From assembly GCF_900101625.1 (NCBI RefSeq), contig NZ_FMYZ01000006.1, positions 358,691 through 422,690 of the forward strand: a DNA stretch of 64,000 nt, given 5' to 3'. Origin of the DNA: Cupriavidus sp. YR651. Lineage in GTDB: Bacteria > Pseudomonadota > Gammaproteobacteria > Burkholderiales > Burkholderiaceae. Position numbers and translations under genes: made by a program. Below, piece after piece: positions 24,736 to 36,303 of this stretch. Under the pieces are notes generated by a model. The model did no database searches, was not told where the DNA came from, and was given only the letters and a program-made list of their open reading frames with translations. How positions within the stretch are numbered: the stretch's first letter is position 1; every line of letters begins with the position of its first letter.

Positions 24736-27700
24736 TCAGGCAGCCTGCTGTCCCGCCTGCGGATTGCGGAACTGCTCCAGCAACTTTGCCCACTTGCCGC
24801 GCACGGCCTTCAGGTTGTTCTCCTTCACATGGCCGAAGCCGCGGATGTCGTCCGGCAGGTTGGCCAGCGCGATGGCCGCGCCGTGGTTGGCCGCCGTCAG
24901 ACCGGCCGACAGGTCCGCCAGCAGCGCACGGTACTCGCCGATCAGTGCCCGTTCGGTGCGACGCTCCTCGGTCTTGCCGAAGATGTCGAGCACGCCGCCT
25001 CGCAGGCCCTTGAGTTTCGCGAGGATCCGGAACAGCGTCATCGTCGACGGCCCGAAGCGGCGCTTCACCAGATGGCCCTGGTCGTCGCGCTTTGCCATGA
25101 TCGGCGGCGCCAGCCAGAAATTCAGCTGGTAGTCGCGGCCGGGTTCGCCTTCGAACTGGGCCCGCAGCTTGTCCAGGAATACCGGGTCCGTGTAGAGGCG
25201 AGCCACCTCGTACTCGTCCTTGTACGCCATCAGCTTGGCCAGGTTGCGCGCGGCGGCTTCCGTCAGCGGCAGCGGCTTGCCCGAACCCACCAGCGCGGAT
25301 TCCGCGGCGCGCACGCGATTGACGGCTTCGCGGTATTGCTCCGCATAGGCGGCGTTCTGGTACTGGGTCAGCAGGTCCGCGCGGTTGGCGATCAGCTTTT
25401 CCAGCAGCGCGCCCGACGACGTCGGCAGCTTCACCACATCGGCACCTTCGGCCGTCGTCTGCAGCTTGCCGGTCAGCGACAGCACGTGCTCGGGGTCATG
25501 CGCCATGTGGCGGCCCCAGTCGAACGCGGCCTTGTTCTTGTCCACCGACACGCCGTTCAGCTCGATGGCGCGCTCCAGGGCTTCCAGCGTCAGCGGGATC
25601 CAGCCCTTCTGCCAGGCGTAGCCCAGCACCAGCGGGTTGGTGTAGATCGCGTCGCCGATCAGCGCCACGGCCAGCGCGCTGGCGTTGATGAAGTCGCACT
25701 GGGCGCCCACGGCATTGCGGATGTCCTGTTCCGCCGACATGCCCGGGAACTGCCACTTCGGATTCTTGATGAAGTCGGCGGTGGGGGTTTGCGCGGTATT
25801 CACCACGGCCCGCGTGCGGCCGGCCTGCGTCTTCGAGATGACTTCGTCGGTCGCCGAGACGATGGCGTCGCAGCCGATCACGAGGTCGGCCTCGCCCATG
25901 GCGATGCGCGTCGCGTGCAGGTCATCGGGCCGCGCCGCGATCTGCACGTGGGACAGCACCGCGCCACCCTTCTGCGCCAGGCCCGCCATGTCGAGCACGG
26001 TCACGCCCTTGTTTTCGAGGTGCGCCGCCATGCCGAGCAGGCCGCCGATTGTCACCACGCCGGTGCCGCCCACGCCGGTGACCAGCACGCCGAATGCGCG
26101 GCGCAGCGGCGGGAGCGTCGGCTCCGGCAGTGCGGGCAGGCTGTCCATCGACACCCCGTGCGCCGCCGGCTTGCGGACCTGCGCGCCTTCGGCCGTCACA
26201 AAGCTCGGGCAGAAGCCGTTGGTGCACGAAAAGTCCTTGTTGCACGACGACTGGTTGATCTGGCGCTTGGTGCCCAGCTCGGTCTCCAGCGGTTCCACGG
26301 ACAGGCAGTTCGACTTGACCGAGCAATCGCCACAGCCTTCGCACACCGCGTCGTTGATGAACGCGCGGCGTGCCGGATCGGGGAACGTGCCGCGCTTGCG
26401 GCGGCGGCGCTTCTCCGTGGCGCAGGTCTGGTCGTAGATCAGGATCGTGCAGCCCGGCACCTCGCGCAGTTCGCGCTGGATGCGGTCCAGCTCATCGCGG
26501 TGATGCACGGTCAGGCCTTCGGGCAGCTTGATCGCGCCGTTGTACTTCTCCGGCTGGTCCGTGACGATGACGATCTTCTTCGCGCCTTCCGCGGACACCT
26601 GGTACGCGATGTCCTGCACGGACAGCTGGCCGTCCACGGGCTGGCCGCCGGTCATGGCCACCGCGTCGTTGTAGAGGATCTTGTAGGTGATGTTGACGCC
26701 CGCGGCGATCGACGCGCGGATGGCCAGCAGCCCGGAGTGGAAGTAGGTGCCGTCGCCCAGGTTGGCGAACACGTGGTTGTCGCCGGCAAACGGCGCCTGG
26801 CCGATCCACGCCACGCCTTCGCCGCCCATCTGGCTGAAGGTGCTCGTGCTGCGGTCCATCCACACGGTCATGTAGTGGCAGCCAATGCCGGCCAGCGCGC
26901 GCGAGCCTTCGGGCACATTGGTCGACGTATTGTGCGGGCAGCCGGAGCAGAACCACGGCTTGCGCTCGGCGGTCACGCGCGGCGTGGCCAGCGCGCGTTC
27001 CTTGGCCTCGATGATGGCCAGGCGTGCCGCGATGCGGGCGCGCACGTCCACCGGCAGGTCGAATTTTTCCAGCCGCGTGGCGATGGCCTTGGCGATGATC
27101 GCCGGCGACAGCTCGTAGTGGGCCGGCAGCAGCCACTTGTTCTGCGGGATCGACCATTCGCCGCCCGCGTTGTCGCGTTCGTCGAACTTGCCGTAGACCT
27201 TGGGGCGCACATCGTCGCGCCAGTTGTACAGCTCTTCCTTGAGCGCGTACTCCATGATCTGGCGCTTTTCTTCGATCACCAGGATTTCCTGCAGCCCCTC
27301 GGCAAAGGCGCGCGCGCCGTGTGCTTCCAGCGGCCAGACGCAGCCAACCTTGTACAGGCGGATGCCGATCTGCGCGCAGGTCTCGTTGTCGAGGCCGAGG
27401 TCGCACAGGGCCTGGCGCGTATCCAGGTACGCCTTGCCGGCGGTCATGATGCCGAAGCGCGCATGCGGCGAATCGATCTCGATCCGGTCCAGCTTGTTGG
27501 CGCGCACATAGGCCAGGCCCGCGTACCACTTGAAGTCCAGCAGGCGGGCTTCCTGTTCCAGCGGCGGGTCCGGCCAGCGGATGTTCAGGCCGCCCTGCGG
27601 CAGGATGAAGTCCTCGGGCAGGGTGATCTGCACGCGGTGCGGATCCAGCTCCACGGAAGCCGACGATTCCACCACATCGGTCACGCACTTCATGGCGACC

Positions 27701-28329
27701 CAGAGGCCCGAATAGCGGCTCATGGCCCAGGCGTGCAGGCCGTAGTCGAGGTATTCCTGGACGTTGGACGGATACAGCACCGGCAGGCCGCAGGCCTTGA
27801 AGATGTGCTCGGACTGGTGCGCCAGCGTGGAGGACTTGGCCGAGTGGTCATCGCCAGCCAGGACCAGTACGCCGCCGTGCGGGCTCGATCCGGCCGAATT
27901 CGCATGCTTGAACACGTCGCCCGTGCGATCCACGCCCGGGCCCTTGCCGTACCACATGCCGAATACGCCATCGAACTTGGCGTCGGGGTACATGTTGACC
28001 TGCTGCGATCCCCACACGGAGGTGGCGGCGAGGTCTTCGTTCAGGCCGGCCTGAAATACGACGTTGTGCGCCGCAAGGTGTTTCTTGGCCTTCCATAGCG
28101 ACTGGTCCAGGGCACCCAGCGGCGATCCGCGGTACCCGGAGATGAAACCGGCGGTGTTGAGTCCCGCGGCGCGATCGCGTTCCTGCTGCAGCATCGGCAG
28201 CCGTACCAGGGCCTGCGTGCCGCTGATATAGATGCGGCCGCGCTCCAGGGTGTACTTGTCTTCGAGGGAAACGTTTTCGAGCGCGCGACGGATAGCGTCG
28301 CTGACCGGAGGGGTCAGGGGGGCATTCAT
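24736..28329 (-). CDS. Indolepyruvate ferredoxin oxidoreductase, fused subunits
   Basis: A 1197-residue single-chain 2-oxoacid:ferredoxin oxidoreductase of the proteobacterial IOR type. It converts aryl pyruvates from aromatic amino acids to acyl-CoA, passing electrons to a ferredoxin-like acceptor. Order: N-terminal pyrimidine-binding part (GFISGYRGSPLGALD, about residue 65), thiamine-diphosphate-binding part (CPHNTSTNVPEGS near 461; LGDGTYFHSG near 525), an iron-sulfur segment (CEGCGDCSVKSNC near 663) and a C-terminal gamma domain (GVGGTGVVTIGGLLG near 750, MAGLAQKGGAV). The length is that of the fused bacterial enzymes; there is no frameshift. It stands alone. The aryl-CoA it could make is a substrate type used by the paa genes elsewhere in the window. 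Confidence 0.92.
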   Translation of the reverse strand: MNAPLTPPVSDAIRRALENVSLEDKYTLERGRIYISGTQALVRLPMLQQERDRAAGLNTAGFISGYRGSPLGALDQSLWKAKKHLAAHNVVFQAGLNEDLAATSVWGSQQVNMYPDAKFDGVFGMWYGKGPGVDRTGDVFKHANSAGSSPHGGVLVLAGDDHSAKSSTLAHQSEHIFKACGLPVLYPSNVQEYLDYGLHAWAMSRYSGLWVAMKCVTDVVESSASVELDPHRVQITLPEDFILPQGGLNIRWPDPPLEQEARLLDFKWYAGLAYVRANKLDRIEIDSPHARFGIMTAGKAYLDTRQALCDLGLDNETCAQIGIRLYKVGCVWPLEAHGARAFAEGLQEILVIEEKRQIMEYALKEELYNWRDDVRPKVYGKFDERDNAGGEWSIPQNKWLLPAHYELSPAIIAKAIATRLEKFDLPVDVRARIAARLAIIEAKERALATPRVTAERKPWFCSGCPHNTSTNVPEGSRALAGIGCHYMTVWMDRSTSTFSQMGGEGVAWIGQAPFAGDNHVFANLGDGTYFHSGLLAIRASIAAGVNITYKILYNDAVAMTGGQPVDGQLSVQDIAYQVSAEGAKKIVIVTDQPEKYNGAIKLPEGLTVHHRDELDRIQRELREVPGCTILIYDQTCATEKRRRRKRGTFPDPARRAFINDAVCEGCGDCSVKSNCLSVEPLETELGTKRQINQSSCNKDFSCTNGFCPSFVTAEGAQVRKPAAHGVSMDSLPALPEPTLPPLRRAFGVLVTGVGGTGVVTIGGLLGMAAHLENKGVTVLDMAGLAQKGGAVLSHVQIAARPDDLHATRIAMGEADLVIGCDAIVSATDEVISKTQAGRTRAVVNTAQTPTADFIKNPKWQFPGMSAEQDIRNAVGAQCDFINASALAVALIGDAIYTNPLVLGYAWQKGWIPLTLEALERAIELNGVSVDKNKAAFDWGRHMAHDPEHVLSLTGKLQTTAEGADVVKLPTSSGALLEKLIANRADLLTQYQNAAYAEQYREAVNRVRAAESALVGSGKPLPLTEAAARNLAKLMAYKDEYEVARLYTDPVFLDKLRAQFEGEPGRDYQLNFWLAPPIMAKRDDQGHLVKRRFGPSTMTLFRILAKLKGLRGGVLDIFGKTEERRTERALIGEYRALLADLSAGLTAANHGAAIALANLPDDIRGFGHVKENNLKAVRGKWAKLLEQFRNPQAGQQAA

Positions 28330-28652
28330 GAGTGCTCCTCTAGGGGCATGCTGTCGGGATCACCGACACATCAGTTGTGGGCAACCGTATTCGGTCCCTT
28401 GTGGGGGCGTTGGACGGCCGTGTCTCTGCGCGGCATGGTAGCACCGGCGTGGCGGCCGCGGTACCGTGCGATGCAGCATAAAACGGGCCTGATACCCCCG
28501 TGATTTCCCGTAGCCACCGGCGCCACGCGTGTACACTGCGTTGCATCCAGCTGGCACGCAGCCCCGCCCGATGGCCGGGCGAATGACGCCTGTGCGCCAC
28601 ACCGCCGGTACCCCGGCATGGTGCAACCCGCACCGCTTATTTCATATCGAAC
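28330..28652. other. Intergenic stretch between divergent IOR and NYN genes
   Basis: 323 bases holding the upstream regions of both genes. I see no gene, repeat or convincing operator. Confidence 0.5.
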
Positions 28653-30107
<1,455 letters not shown>

Positions 30108-30272
30108 TGTCCGGCGCCGCCGCACCAGCGGCGTAAGAGGCCGCGCGGCTGGCGGCCACCGGACCACAGCAAGGGAAGAACCACGCCGGTGCATGCAGCG
30201 CCGGCGTCGGACCGCTCTCCCGCTTCCTGCTTTTTTTTTCGCTCTCCGCGCTCCGCTCTCCCGAGCCCCGGC

Positions 30273-31490
30273 CTACCGTACCAGCTGGTTGATCTCGATG
30301 ATCGGCATCAGCACGGCCAGTACGATCAGCAGCACCACCACACCCATCGTCAGGATCAGCAACGGCTCCAGCAGGCTGGTCAGGAACAGCGTGCGACGCT
30401 CCAGTTCCTGGCTTTCGCCCGTGGCCGCGCGCTCCAGCATCACCGGCAGGTTGCCGGTGGCCTCGCCCGAGCGGATCAGGTGCACGAGCACCGGCGGGAA
30501 CTGGTTCTGCGCGGCCAGCGCGCGCGCCAGCGACGAGCCTTCGCGCACGCGTGTGGTGGCATCGTCCACGTTGGTCTTGAGCGCCTGGTTGGTCAGCGTT
30601 TCGCCGGCCGCCTGCAGGCTGCGCAGGATCGGCACGCCGGCGGACACCAGGATCGCCAGCGTGCTGGCAAACCGCGCCGTGTTGTAGCCGCGAATCAGCT
30701 TGCCGACCAGCGGCGCGGTCAGCAGCCAGCGGTGCCAGGCCAGGCGGACGTCGGGCTGGCGCAGCAGGCTGCGCACGATCAGCGCCGCCACGCCGATGAC
30801 GGCAAGCGCGGCCCACCACCAGTTCCGCACGAAGTCCGACAGCGCCAGCATGACGATCGTCAGCGTGGGCAGCTTTTGCTTGGTGTTGGCAAAGACGCTG
30901 ACCACCTGTGGCACCACGTACGACAGCAGGAAGATCACGATGGCGAATGCCACCACGGTCACGATGGCCGGGTAGGTGAACGCCAGGCGGATCTTCGCGG
31001 TCAGCGCGTTGCGCGACTCGATATAGCCGGCCAGCCGCTCCAGCACCACGCCAAGATGGCCGGAGTGCTCGCCCGCGGAAACCAGCGCGCGGTAGATATC
31101 GGGAAAGTCCTTCGGATGCTGCGCCAGCGCGACGGACAGCGAGCTGCCGCCCATGACTTCCGCGCGGATGCCGGCCAGCAGTTCGTGCACGTACTGGCGC
31201 TCGGCCTGATCGGCCAGTGCGCCGAGCGCCTCGTCCAGCGGCAGGCCGGAGACGATCAGGCTGGCCAGTTGGCGGGTGAACAGCGCCTGTTCCTGCGTGC
31301 TCAGCCGGCGTATCAGCATGGCGCTGCCGCTGCGCGGCGCCAGGCCGGCACCGGCCAGCGGGTCGACGGTGATCGGCGTCAGGCCGCGCGCGCGCAGTTG
31401 CGTGCGGGCCTGCTTCGGGCTGTCGGCCTCGATGACACCACGGTCGGCGCGGCCGGTGGCGTCAGCGGCTTCGTAGCGATAGGCGGGCAT
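30273..31490 (-). CDS. gspF: Type II secretion inner-membrane protein GspF
   Basis: A 405-residue platform protein of the type II secretion system. It has two cytoplasmic GspF repeats (FTRQLASLIVSGLPLDEAL near residue 70 and FASTLAILVSAGVPILRSL near 275) and three membrane helices, the last at LLILTMGVVVLLIVLAVLMPI. ATG 31490 matches the usual PAYRYEAAD start; the frame continues upstream as a shadow of gspE. It is the last gene of the minus-strand gsp operon. Confidence 0.95.
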   Translation of the reverse strand: MPAYRYEAADATGRADRGVIEADSPKQARTQLRARGLTPITVDPLAGAGLAPRSGSAMLIRRLSTQEQALFTRQLASLIVSGLPLDEALGALADQAERQYVHELLAGIRAEVMGGSSLSVALAQHPKDFPDIYRALVSAGEHSGHLGVVLERLAGYIESRNALTAKIRLAFTYPAIVTVVAFAIVIFLLSYVVPQVVSVFANTKQKLPTLTIVMLALSDFVRNWWWAALAVIGVAALIVRSLLRQPDVRLAWHRWLLTAPLVGKLIRGYNTARFASTLAILVSAGVPILRSLQAAGETLTNQALKTNVDDATTRVREGSSLARALAAQNQFPPVLVHLIRSGEATGNLPVMLERAATGESQELERRTLFLTSLLEPLLILTMGVVVLLIVLAVLMPIIEINQLVR

Positions 31491-31509
31491 GCTGCGATCT
31501 GTCCCTTGC

Positions 31510-33063
31510 TTATTCGCGCGTGACGCGCAGCACTTCTTCCAGCGACGTGGCGCCGCTGTCGATCCAGCGTTGCGCATCGCTGCGCATCGTGTGCATGCCC
31601 TTGGCGAGCGCGGCCTGCTTGATCTCGGACTCCGGCTGCTGCCGGTGGATCATGGTCTGGATGTCGCTGTCGACGGTCAGCAGCTCGTACACACCCATGC
31701 GGCCCTGATAGCCGGAACGCCCGCACTTGTCGCAGCCCACCGCATGCCAGACGCGTTGCAGCGGCTTGCCTTGCGCGTGCAGCAGCTCGGCCTCGGCCGG
31801 TGTGACCTCGATCACTTCCTCGCGCTTGCAATGCACGCACAGGCGGCGTACCAGCCGCTGCGCCAGCACGCCCAGCAACGACGACGACAGCAGGAACGGC
31901 TCGATGCCCATGTCGACCAGCCGCGTCACGGCGGACGCCGAATCGTTGGTGTGCAGCGTGGCCAGCACCAGGTGGCCCGTCAGCGAGGCCTGCACGGCGA
32001 TCTGTGCCGTCTCCAGGTCGCGGATTTCGCCGATCATGACCACGTCCGGGTCTTGCCGCAGGATGGCGCGCAGGGCCTTGCCGAACGTCATGTCGATGCG
32101 CGGATTGACCTGGGTCTGGCCGATGCCCTCCAGGTCATACTCGATCGGGTCTTCCACCGTCATGATGTTGGTGGTGCGCGCATCGAGCCGGGACAGCGCC
32201 GCATACAGCGTGGTGGTCTTGCCGGAGCCGGTCGGCCCCGTCACCAGGACGATGCCGTGCGGCTGCCGCACCAGATGGTCGAATCCGTGCAGGGTGCCGG
32301 GCGCCATGCCAAGTTTGGCGAGGTCCAGCCTGCCGGCTTCCTTGTCCAGCAGACGCAGCACGGCGCGTTCGCCGTGGCCGGTCGGCAGCGTGGAGACGCG
32401 CACGTCCACCGGGCGGCCGCCCACGCGCAGCGTGATGCGGCCATCCTGCGGCAGGCGTTTCTCGGCAATGTCGAGCTGCGCCATGATCTTGATCCGCGAG
32501 ATCAGCGCGCCGTGCAGCGCCTTCTTCGGCCGTACCACGTCGCGCAGCGTGCCGTCCACGCGGAAGCGCACCACGGAGGCGGACTCGAACGGCTCGATGT
32601 GGATATCGGACGCCTGCTCGCGCGCGGCCTGGGTCAGCAACGCATTGATCATGCGGATGATCGGCGCGTCGTCTTCGGATTCCAGCAGGTCTTCCACGGC
32701 CGGAATGTCCTGCATCAGGCGCGAAAGATCCACTTCGCCTTCCACTTCGCCCACCACCTGTGCGGCGCTGCCGTCCTGCCGGTTGTAGGCATCGGACATG
32801 GCGGCCTCCAGCGCGGCCGGTTCCAGCACGCGCAGATGCAACGCGCCGTGCACCCGCGCCACCTCGGCGAGCGCCGAAGGCGAAGTCTGGCGGCTCACCC
32901 AGACTTCCAGGCCGTCGGGCCGCTGGCGGGCGATCAGCAGCGGGGCTTCGCGCGAGAACGAATAGGAAACCAGCCGGGCGGCCATCGGCGAGGGCGGCTC
33001 GGACAGATCCGCCGACGATGACATCGGCGGCGGCGTGATGGTTGCTGGCGTATCGGTGGCCAT
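31510..33063 (-). CDS. gspE: Type II secretion ATPase GspE
   Basis: A 517-residue cytoplasmic hexameric ATPase that powers pseudopilus assembly. It has an N-terminal GspL-binding part, Walker A GPTGSGKTTTLYAAL (about residue 278), an Asp box (TVEDPIEYDLEGIGQTQVN), Walker B (VVMIGEIRDLETA) and His box. The tetracysteine zinc module (CVHCKRE and CDKCGRSG, near residues 415-450) of T2SS GspE is also present. It is spaced 8 bases after gspD and 19 before gspF. Confidence 0.96.
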   Translation of the reverse strand: MATDTPATITPPPMSSSADLSEPPSPMAARLVSYSFSREAPLLIARQRPDGLEVWVSRQTSPSALAEVARVHGALHLRVLEPAALEAAMSDAYNRQDGSAAQVVGEVEGEVDLSRLMQDIPAVEDLLESEDDAPIIRMINALLTQAAREQASDIHIEPFESASVVRFRVDGTLRDVVRPKKALHGALISRIKIMAQLDIAEKRLPQDGRITLRVGGRPVDVRVSTLPTGHGERAVLRLLDKEAGRLDLAKLGMAPGTLHGFDHLVRQPHGIVLVTGPTGSGKTTTLYAALSRLDARTTNIMTVEDPIEYDLEGIGQTQVNPRIDMTFGKALRAILRQDPDVVMIGEIRDLETAQIAVQASLTGHLVLATLHTNDSASAVTRLVDMGIEPFLLSSSLLGVLAQRLVRRLCVHCKREEVIEVTPAEAELLHAQGKPLQRVWHAVGCDKCGRSGYQGRMGVYELLTVDSDIQTMIHRQQPESEIKQAALAKGMHTMRSDAQRWIDSGATSLEEVLRVTRE

Positions 33064-33071
33064 GGCGAAGA

Positions 33072-35444
33072 TCAGCTGGCGCGCGGCGTATTCGTCGCAC
33101 CGGCACCATTCTGCGAAATCGGGCGCGGCGCAGTTTGCGGGACCGGCTGCGGCGACGGCGCGGTCCCCGGCTGCAAGGGCTCCAGCGGCAGCGGACTCTG
33201 CACGGGACCGTTGTAGCGCGGATCCACGAACGGCGTGCCCGGGGCGTCGGCCGGCGGGAGCACCGGCGTGTCCTTGTCGCGCACAAACATGTTAGGCGAG
33301 ACAAAGCCCTGCTGCTGGCCGCGGATGTATTCGTAGCGATCCTGCGTCAGGCGGTCCGTGGCGCTGGCGGTGCGCATGATGTACGGGCGCAGGAACACCA
33401 GCAGGTTGGTCTTCTTGCGGTTCTTGTTTTCGTAGCGGAACAGGGCGCCGAGCCACGGAATGTCGCCCAGCAGCGGCACCTTCTGCACGCCGTCGCCATA
33501 GCTGTCCTCGATCAGCCCGCCCAGCACGATGATCTGGCCGTCATCGACCAGCACGTTGGTTTCGATCGAGCGCACGTTGGTGGTGGGGCCCTGCGTGGCG
33601 TTGATCGTGTTGGCCACCACCGACGACGATTCCTGGTAGATCTGCATCTTGACCAGTCCGCCATCGGTGATCTGCGGGCGCACGCGCAGCGTGATGCCGA
33701 CGTCCTTGCGGTCGAAGGTCTGGAACGGCGTGACCGTCGCGGTGCTGCCGGTCTGCGCATAGGAGCCGGTGGTGATCGGAATGTTCTGACCGATCAGGAT
33801 CTTGGCTTCCTCGTTTTCCAGCGTGATCAGGTTCGGCGTGGACAGCAGGTTGACGCTGTCGTTGCTGCCGAGAGCCCGCAGCAGTGCGCCGAGGCCGATG
33901 GCCTTGTTGACGACGCCCAGGTTCAGGCCGCCGATATCCGGCACCAGTTGCGTGGCCGCGGCAATGCCGCCCGTGCGGTCGTTGTTGATGGCCGCGATGG
34001 CGCCCGTCAGGTTGATGATGTTCTTGCCGCCGCTGCCGAAGTTGGTGCCGGCAAAGCCGACGGTATTGCCGCCCGAATTGATCAGGCCCTGCCACTGGAT
34101 GCCCAGCTCGCTGGCCTGCGTGGCGGTGACCTCGACGATCATCGATTCGATATAGACCTGCGCGCGGCGCGCGTCGAGGTCCTCGATCACGGCGCGCAGG
34201 TTGCGGTAGACCGGTTCGCTCGCGGTGATGATCAGCGAGTTGGTGGTCGGGTCGGCCTGGATCGTGCCGCCCGTGGTGGGTTGCTGGTTGACCGCGAACG
34301 ATGCGGAGAACGCATTGGCGCCGCCGTAGCCGGAGCTCGATCCCGAGCGGCCGGAGCCGCTGCTGGCGCCGCCACCGGTGTACTGGCCGCCCTGTGGCGT
34401 GGACGGGGTCTGGAATGCGCCGGCGCCGGTCGCGCCGATGGCGCCAGGCGTGCCGCCGGGCTGGGTCGAGGGCGTGAGGCTTGCATCGGCGGCCACGATC
34501 GCGCGCAGCGTGGAGGCCAGCTTCACTGCATCGGCATTCTTGAGCGGCACCACCCAGATGTTGCCGGGCTTGGCAAAGGGCTGGTCGAGTCTTTCGATCA
34601 GCGCGCGGGCCTGCTGCACGCGCGCGCGGCTGGAGGCGCGGATCATCAGCGAATTGCTGCGCGGTTCCGCCACCACCGTCGTGCGCAGGCTGGTGTCGCC
34701 ACCGGGCGCGCCGCCACCGGCACCGCCGGCCGCGGACGGGTCCAGCAGCTTCTGCAGCACCACGGCCGCGTCGCTGGCGATCGCATACTTCAGCGGCACC
34801 AGTTCCACTTCGCCCGAGGCTGGCGCATCCACGGCCGCGATGATGCGGGCCAGGCGCCGCAGGTTGTCGGCGTAGTCGGTGATGACCAGCGTGTTATTGG
34901 CCGGATACGCGGTGATGGTGTTGTTCGGCGCGATCATCGGCCGCAGCACCGGTACGAGGTTGTTGGCCGACTCGTAGTTAAGCCGGAAGACCTGCGTCAC
35001 CACTTGTTCGCCGCGGCTGCCACCTTGCCCGATCACGATGGGGGATCCCTGCAGCTTGGCATCGGCCTCCGGCACGACCTTGGTGAAGCCGTTGCCTTCC
35101 ACCATCGCATAGCCCTGCATCCGCAGCACCGACCCCAGCGTCTCCAGCGCCTGCGCGCGCGAGACCGGCTGCTCGGTGACCAGGTTCACCGTGCCCTTGA
35201 CCCGCGGATCGATGACGAAGTTCTTGCCCGTGGCCTGACCCACCGCCTTTACCACGGAGTCGAGATCGGCATTGACGAAGTTCAGCACCACCTGGTCGCG
35301 GTTGCGCGGCGAGATGTCGTTCGGCTGCGGTGGCTGCTGCGCCCAGAGCGGCGCGGGTGCCAGCAGGGACAGGCCGCACAGCAGCACAGTGGCGCGCGCG
35401 CAGGCGGTGCGGAAGAAGGGTCGGGGTGCTTGGGTTTTCATCAT
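33072..35444 (-). CDS. gspD: Type II secretion outer-membrane secretin GspD
   Basis: A 790-residue secretin with a signal peptide (LLCGLSLLAPAPLWA-QQ). Domain N0 (VVKAVGQATGKNFVIDPRVKG) and N1-N3 repeats (e.g. ITAYPANNTLVITDYADN) follow, with a Gly/Ser-rich insert in N3 (about residues 340-375). Then comes the beta-barrel domain with the secretin signature LLVFLRPYIM (about residue 690). It forms the outer-membrane channel. The C-terminus is Pro/Gln-rich; a pilotin-binding S-domain is not obvious. Confidence 0.96.
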   Translation of the reverse strand: MMKTQAPRPFFRTACARATVLLCGLSLLAPAPLWAQQPPQPNDISPRNRDQVVLNFVNADLDSVVKAVGQATGKNFVIDPRVKGTVNLVTEQPVSRAQALETLGSVLRMQGYAMVEGNGFTKVVPEADAKLQGSPIVIGQGGSRGEQVVTQVFRLNYESANNLVPVLRPMIAPNNTITAYPANNTLVITDYADNLRRLARIIAAVDAPASGEVELVPLKYAIASDAAVVLQKLLDPSAAGGAGGGAPGGDTSLRTTVVAEPRSNSLMIRASSRARVQQARALIERLDQPFAKPGNIWVVPLKNADAVKLASTLRAIVAADASLTPSTQPGGTPGAIGATGAGAFQTPSTPQGGQYTGGGASSGSGRSGSSSGYGGANAFSASFAVNQQPTTGGTIQADPTTNSLIITASEPVYRNLRAVIEDLDARRAQVYIESMIVEVTATQASELGIQWQGLINSGGNTVGFAGTNFGSGGKNIINLTGAIAAINNDRTGGIAAATQLVPDIGGLNLGVVNKAIGLGALLRALGSNDSVNLLSTPNLITLENEEAKILIGQNIPITTGSYAQTGSTATVTPFQTFDRKDVGITLRVRPQITDGGLVKMQIYQESSSVVANTINATQGPTTNVRSIETNVLVDDGQIIVLGGLIEDSYGDGVQKVPLLGDIPWLGALFRYENKNRKKTNLLVFLRPYIMRTASATDRLTQDRYEYIRGQQQGFVSPNMFVRDKDTPVLPPADAPGTPFVDPRYNGPVQSPLPLEPLQPGTAPSPQPVPQTAPRPISQNGAGATNTPRAS

Positions 35445-35496
35445 TGTTTCGAAACGGACTGCTTCTCTCCGGCAGTGGTGGGTCAGAAGCGCAGCC

Positions 35497-36303
35497 TTAG
35501 AAGCGCAGCCTTGTTACGTTGTCCTCATGTCGTCCCAGCAGGCTCAGCAGGCCTGCCAGCTGCGTGGCGGCCTGAGGGTCGGTACGGGCCGTGCCCTCGA
35601 AGCGCGCCTGCCTGCCCAGGGTGCCGCTGCCCTCCAGGTACAGCGGTCCGGCAGTGGTCCTCAGTTGCAGCTTGCCGTCCGTTCCGGTCAGGTCGATCTC
35701 GACGCGATAGCTGCCCAGCGGGCGCAAACGGCTGACTGCGGCGGACATCTGCTCGAACTGCATGGTCAGGTGTCCGTACTTCTGGTTGCCGGCAAAGCGG
35801 CCCTGCAGCGCCGACCAGGCGATGCGCATCATGCCGTCCGGGCGCAATGTGTTGAACGGCGCGCCGATGCCCTCCAGCAACGACGCCGGCAACCGGATCG
35901 CGCCGGGCTGGACGCTCCAGCCGGCCGGCGTCACGGCCACGGTGACCGGCGACGGCATCGACTGGTCGTGCGTCAGCACCATCCGCAGCGTGCCGGTCAG
36001 CAGCGGCCAGAACGCCACGTCCCATCGCAGCCGGCCCGGCAGGACCGTCGCCGTCTGGCTGCCCGCGCCGGCGGACAGCGCCAGCGTCGCGCTGCCGTGC
36101 CAGACCGTGCCGGCCGCGTCGGCCAGCAGGACCCGGCGCTGCGTGCGCGTGGCCACCGTGTCGGCCAGCCACGCCGCCGGCCAGCCGGCCAGCATCGTCA
36201 CGACCACGATGGCGAGGCCCAGCAGCGTCCAGCGCACCCGCTTCCAGCCGTTTGCGACGGGCGTGCGCCGACGTGCCAGGCGCAGGGATTCCAGCCGCGC
36301 CAT
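35497..36303 (-). CDS. gspN: Type II secretion protein GspN
   Basis: A 268-residue bitopic protein: a basic cytoplasmic N-terminus, one membrane helix (LLGLAIVVVTMLAGWPAAWL, about residues 28-47) and a periplasmic beta-rich domain (GTVWHGSATLALSAG). GspN occurs in some T2SS operons and its role is accessory. Its ATG overlaps the gspM stop (ATGA). Confidence 0.88.
   Translation of the reverse strand: MARLESLRLARRRTPVANGWKRVRWTLLGLAIVVVTMLAGWPAAWLADTVATRTQRRVLLADAAGTVWHGSATLALSAGAGSQTATVLPGRLRWDVAFWPLLTGTLRMVLTHDQSMPSPVTVAVTPAGWSVQPGAIRLPASLLEGIGAPFNTLRPDGMMRIAWSALQGRFAGNQKYGHLTMQFEQMSAAVSRLRPLGSYRVEIDLTGTDGKLQLRTTAGPLYLEGSGTLGRQARFEGTARTDPQAATQLAGLLSLLGRHEDNVTRLRF

Noticed and set aside
24679..28098. 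1139-codon plus-strand frame opposite the indolepyruvate oxidoreductase
   Set aside because: Composition (His/Arg/Gln/Val-rich, no domains) is that of an antisense shadow; the minus frame has clear ThDP and Fe-S motifs.
33042..35735. 897-codon plus-strand frame opposite gspD
   Set aside because: Antisense shadow of the secretin gene with no recognisable domain.
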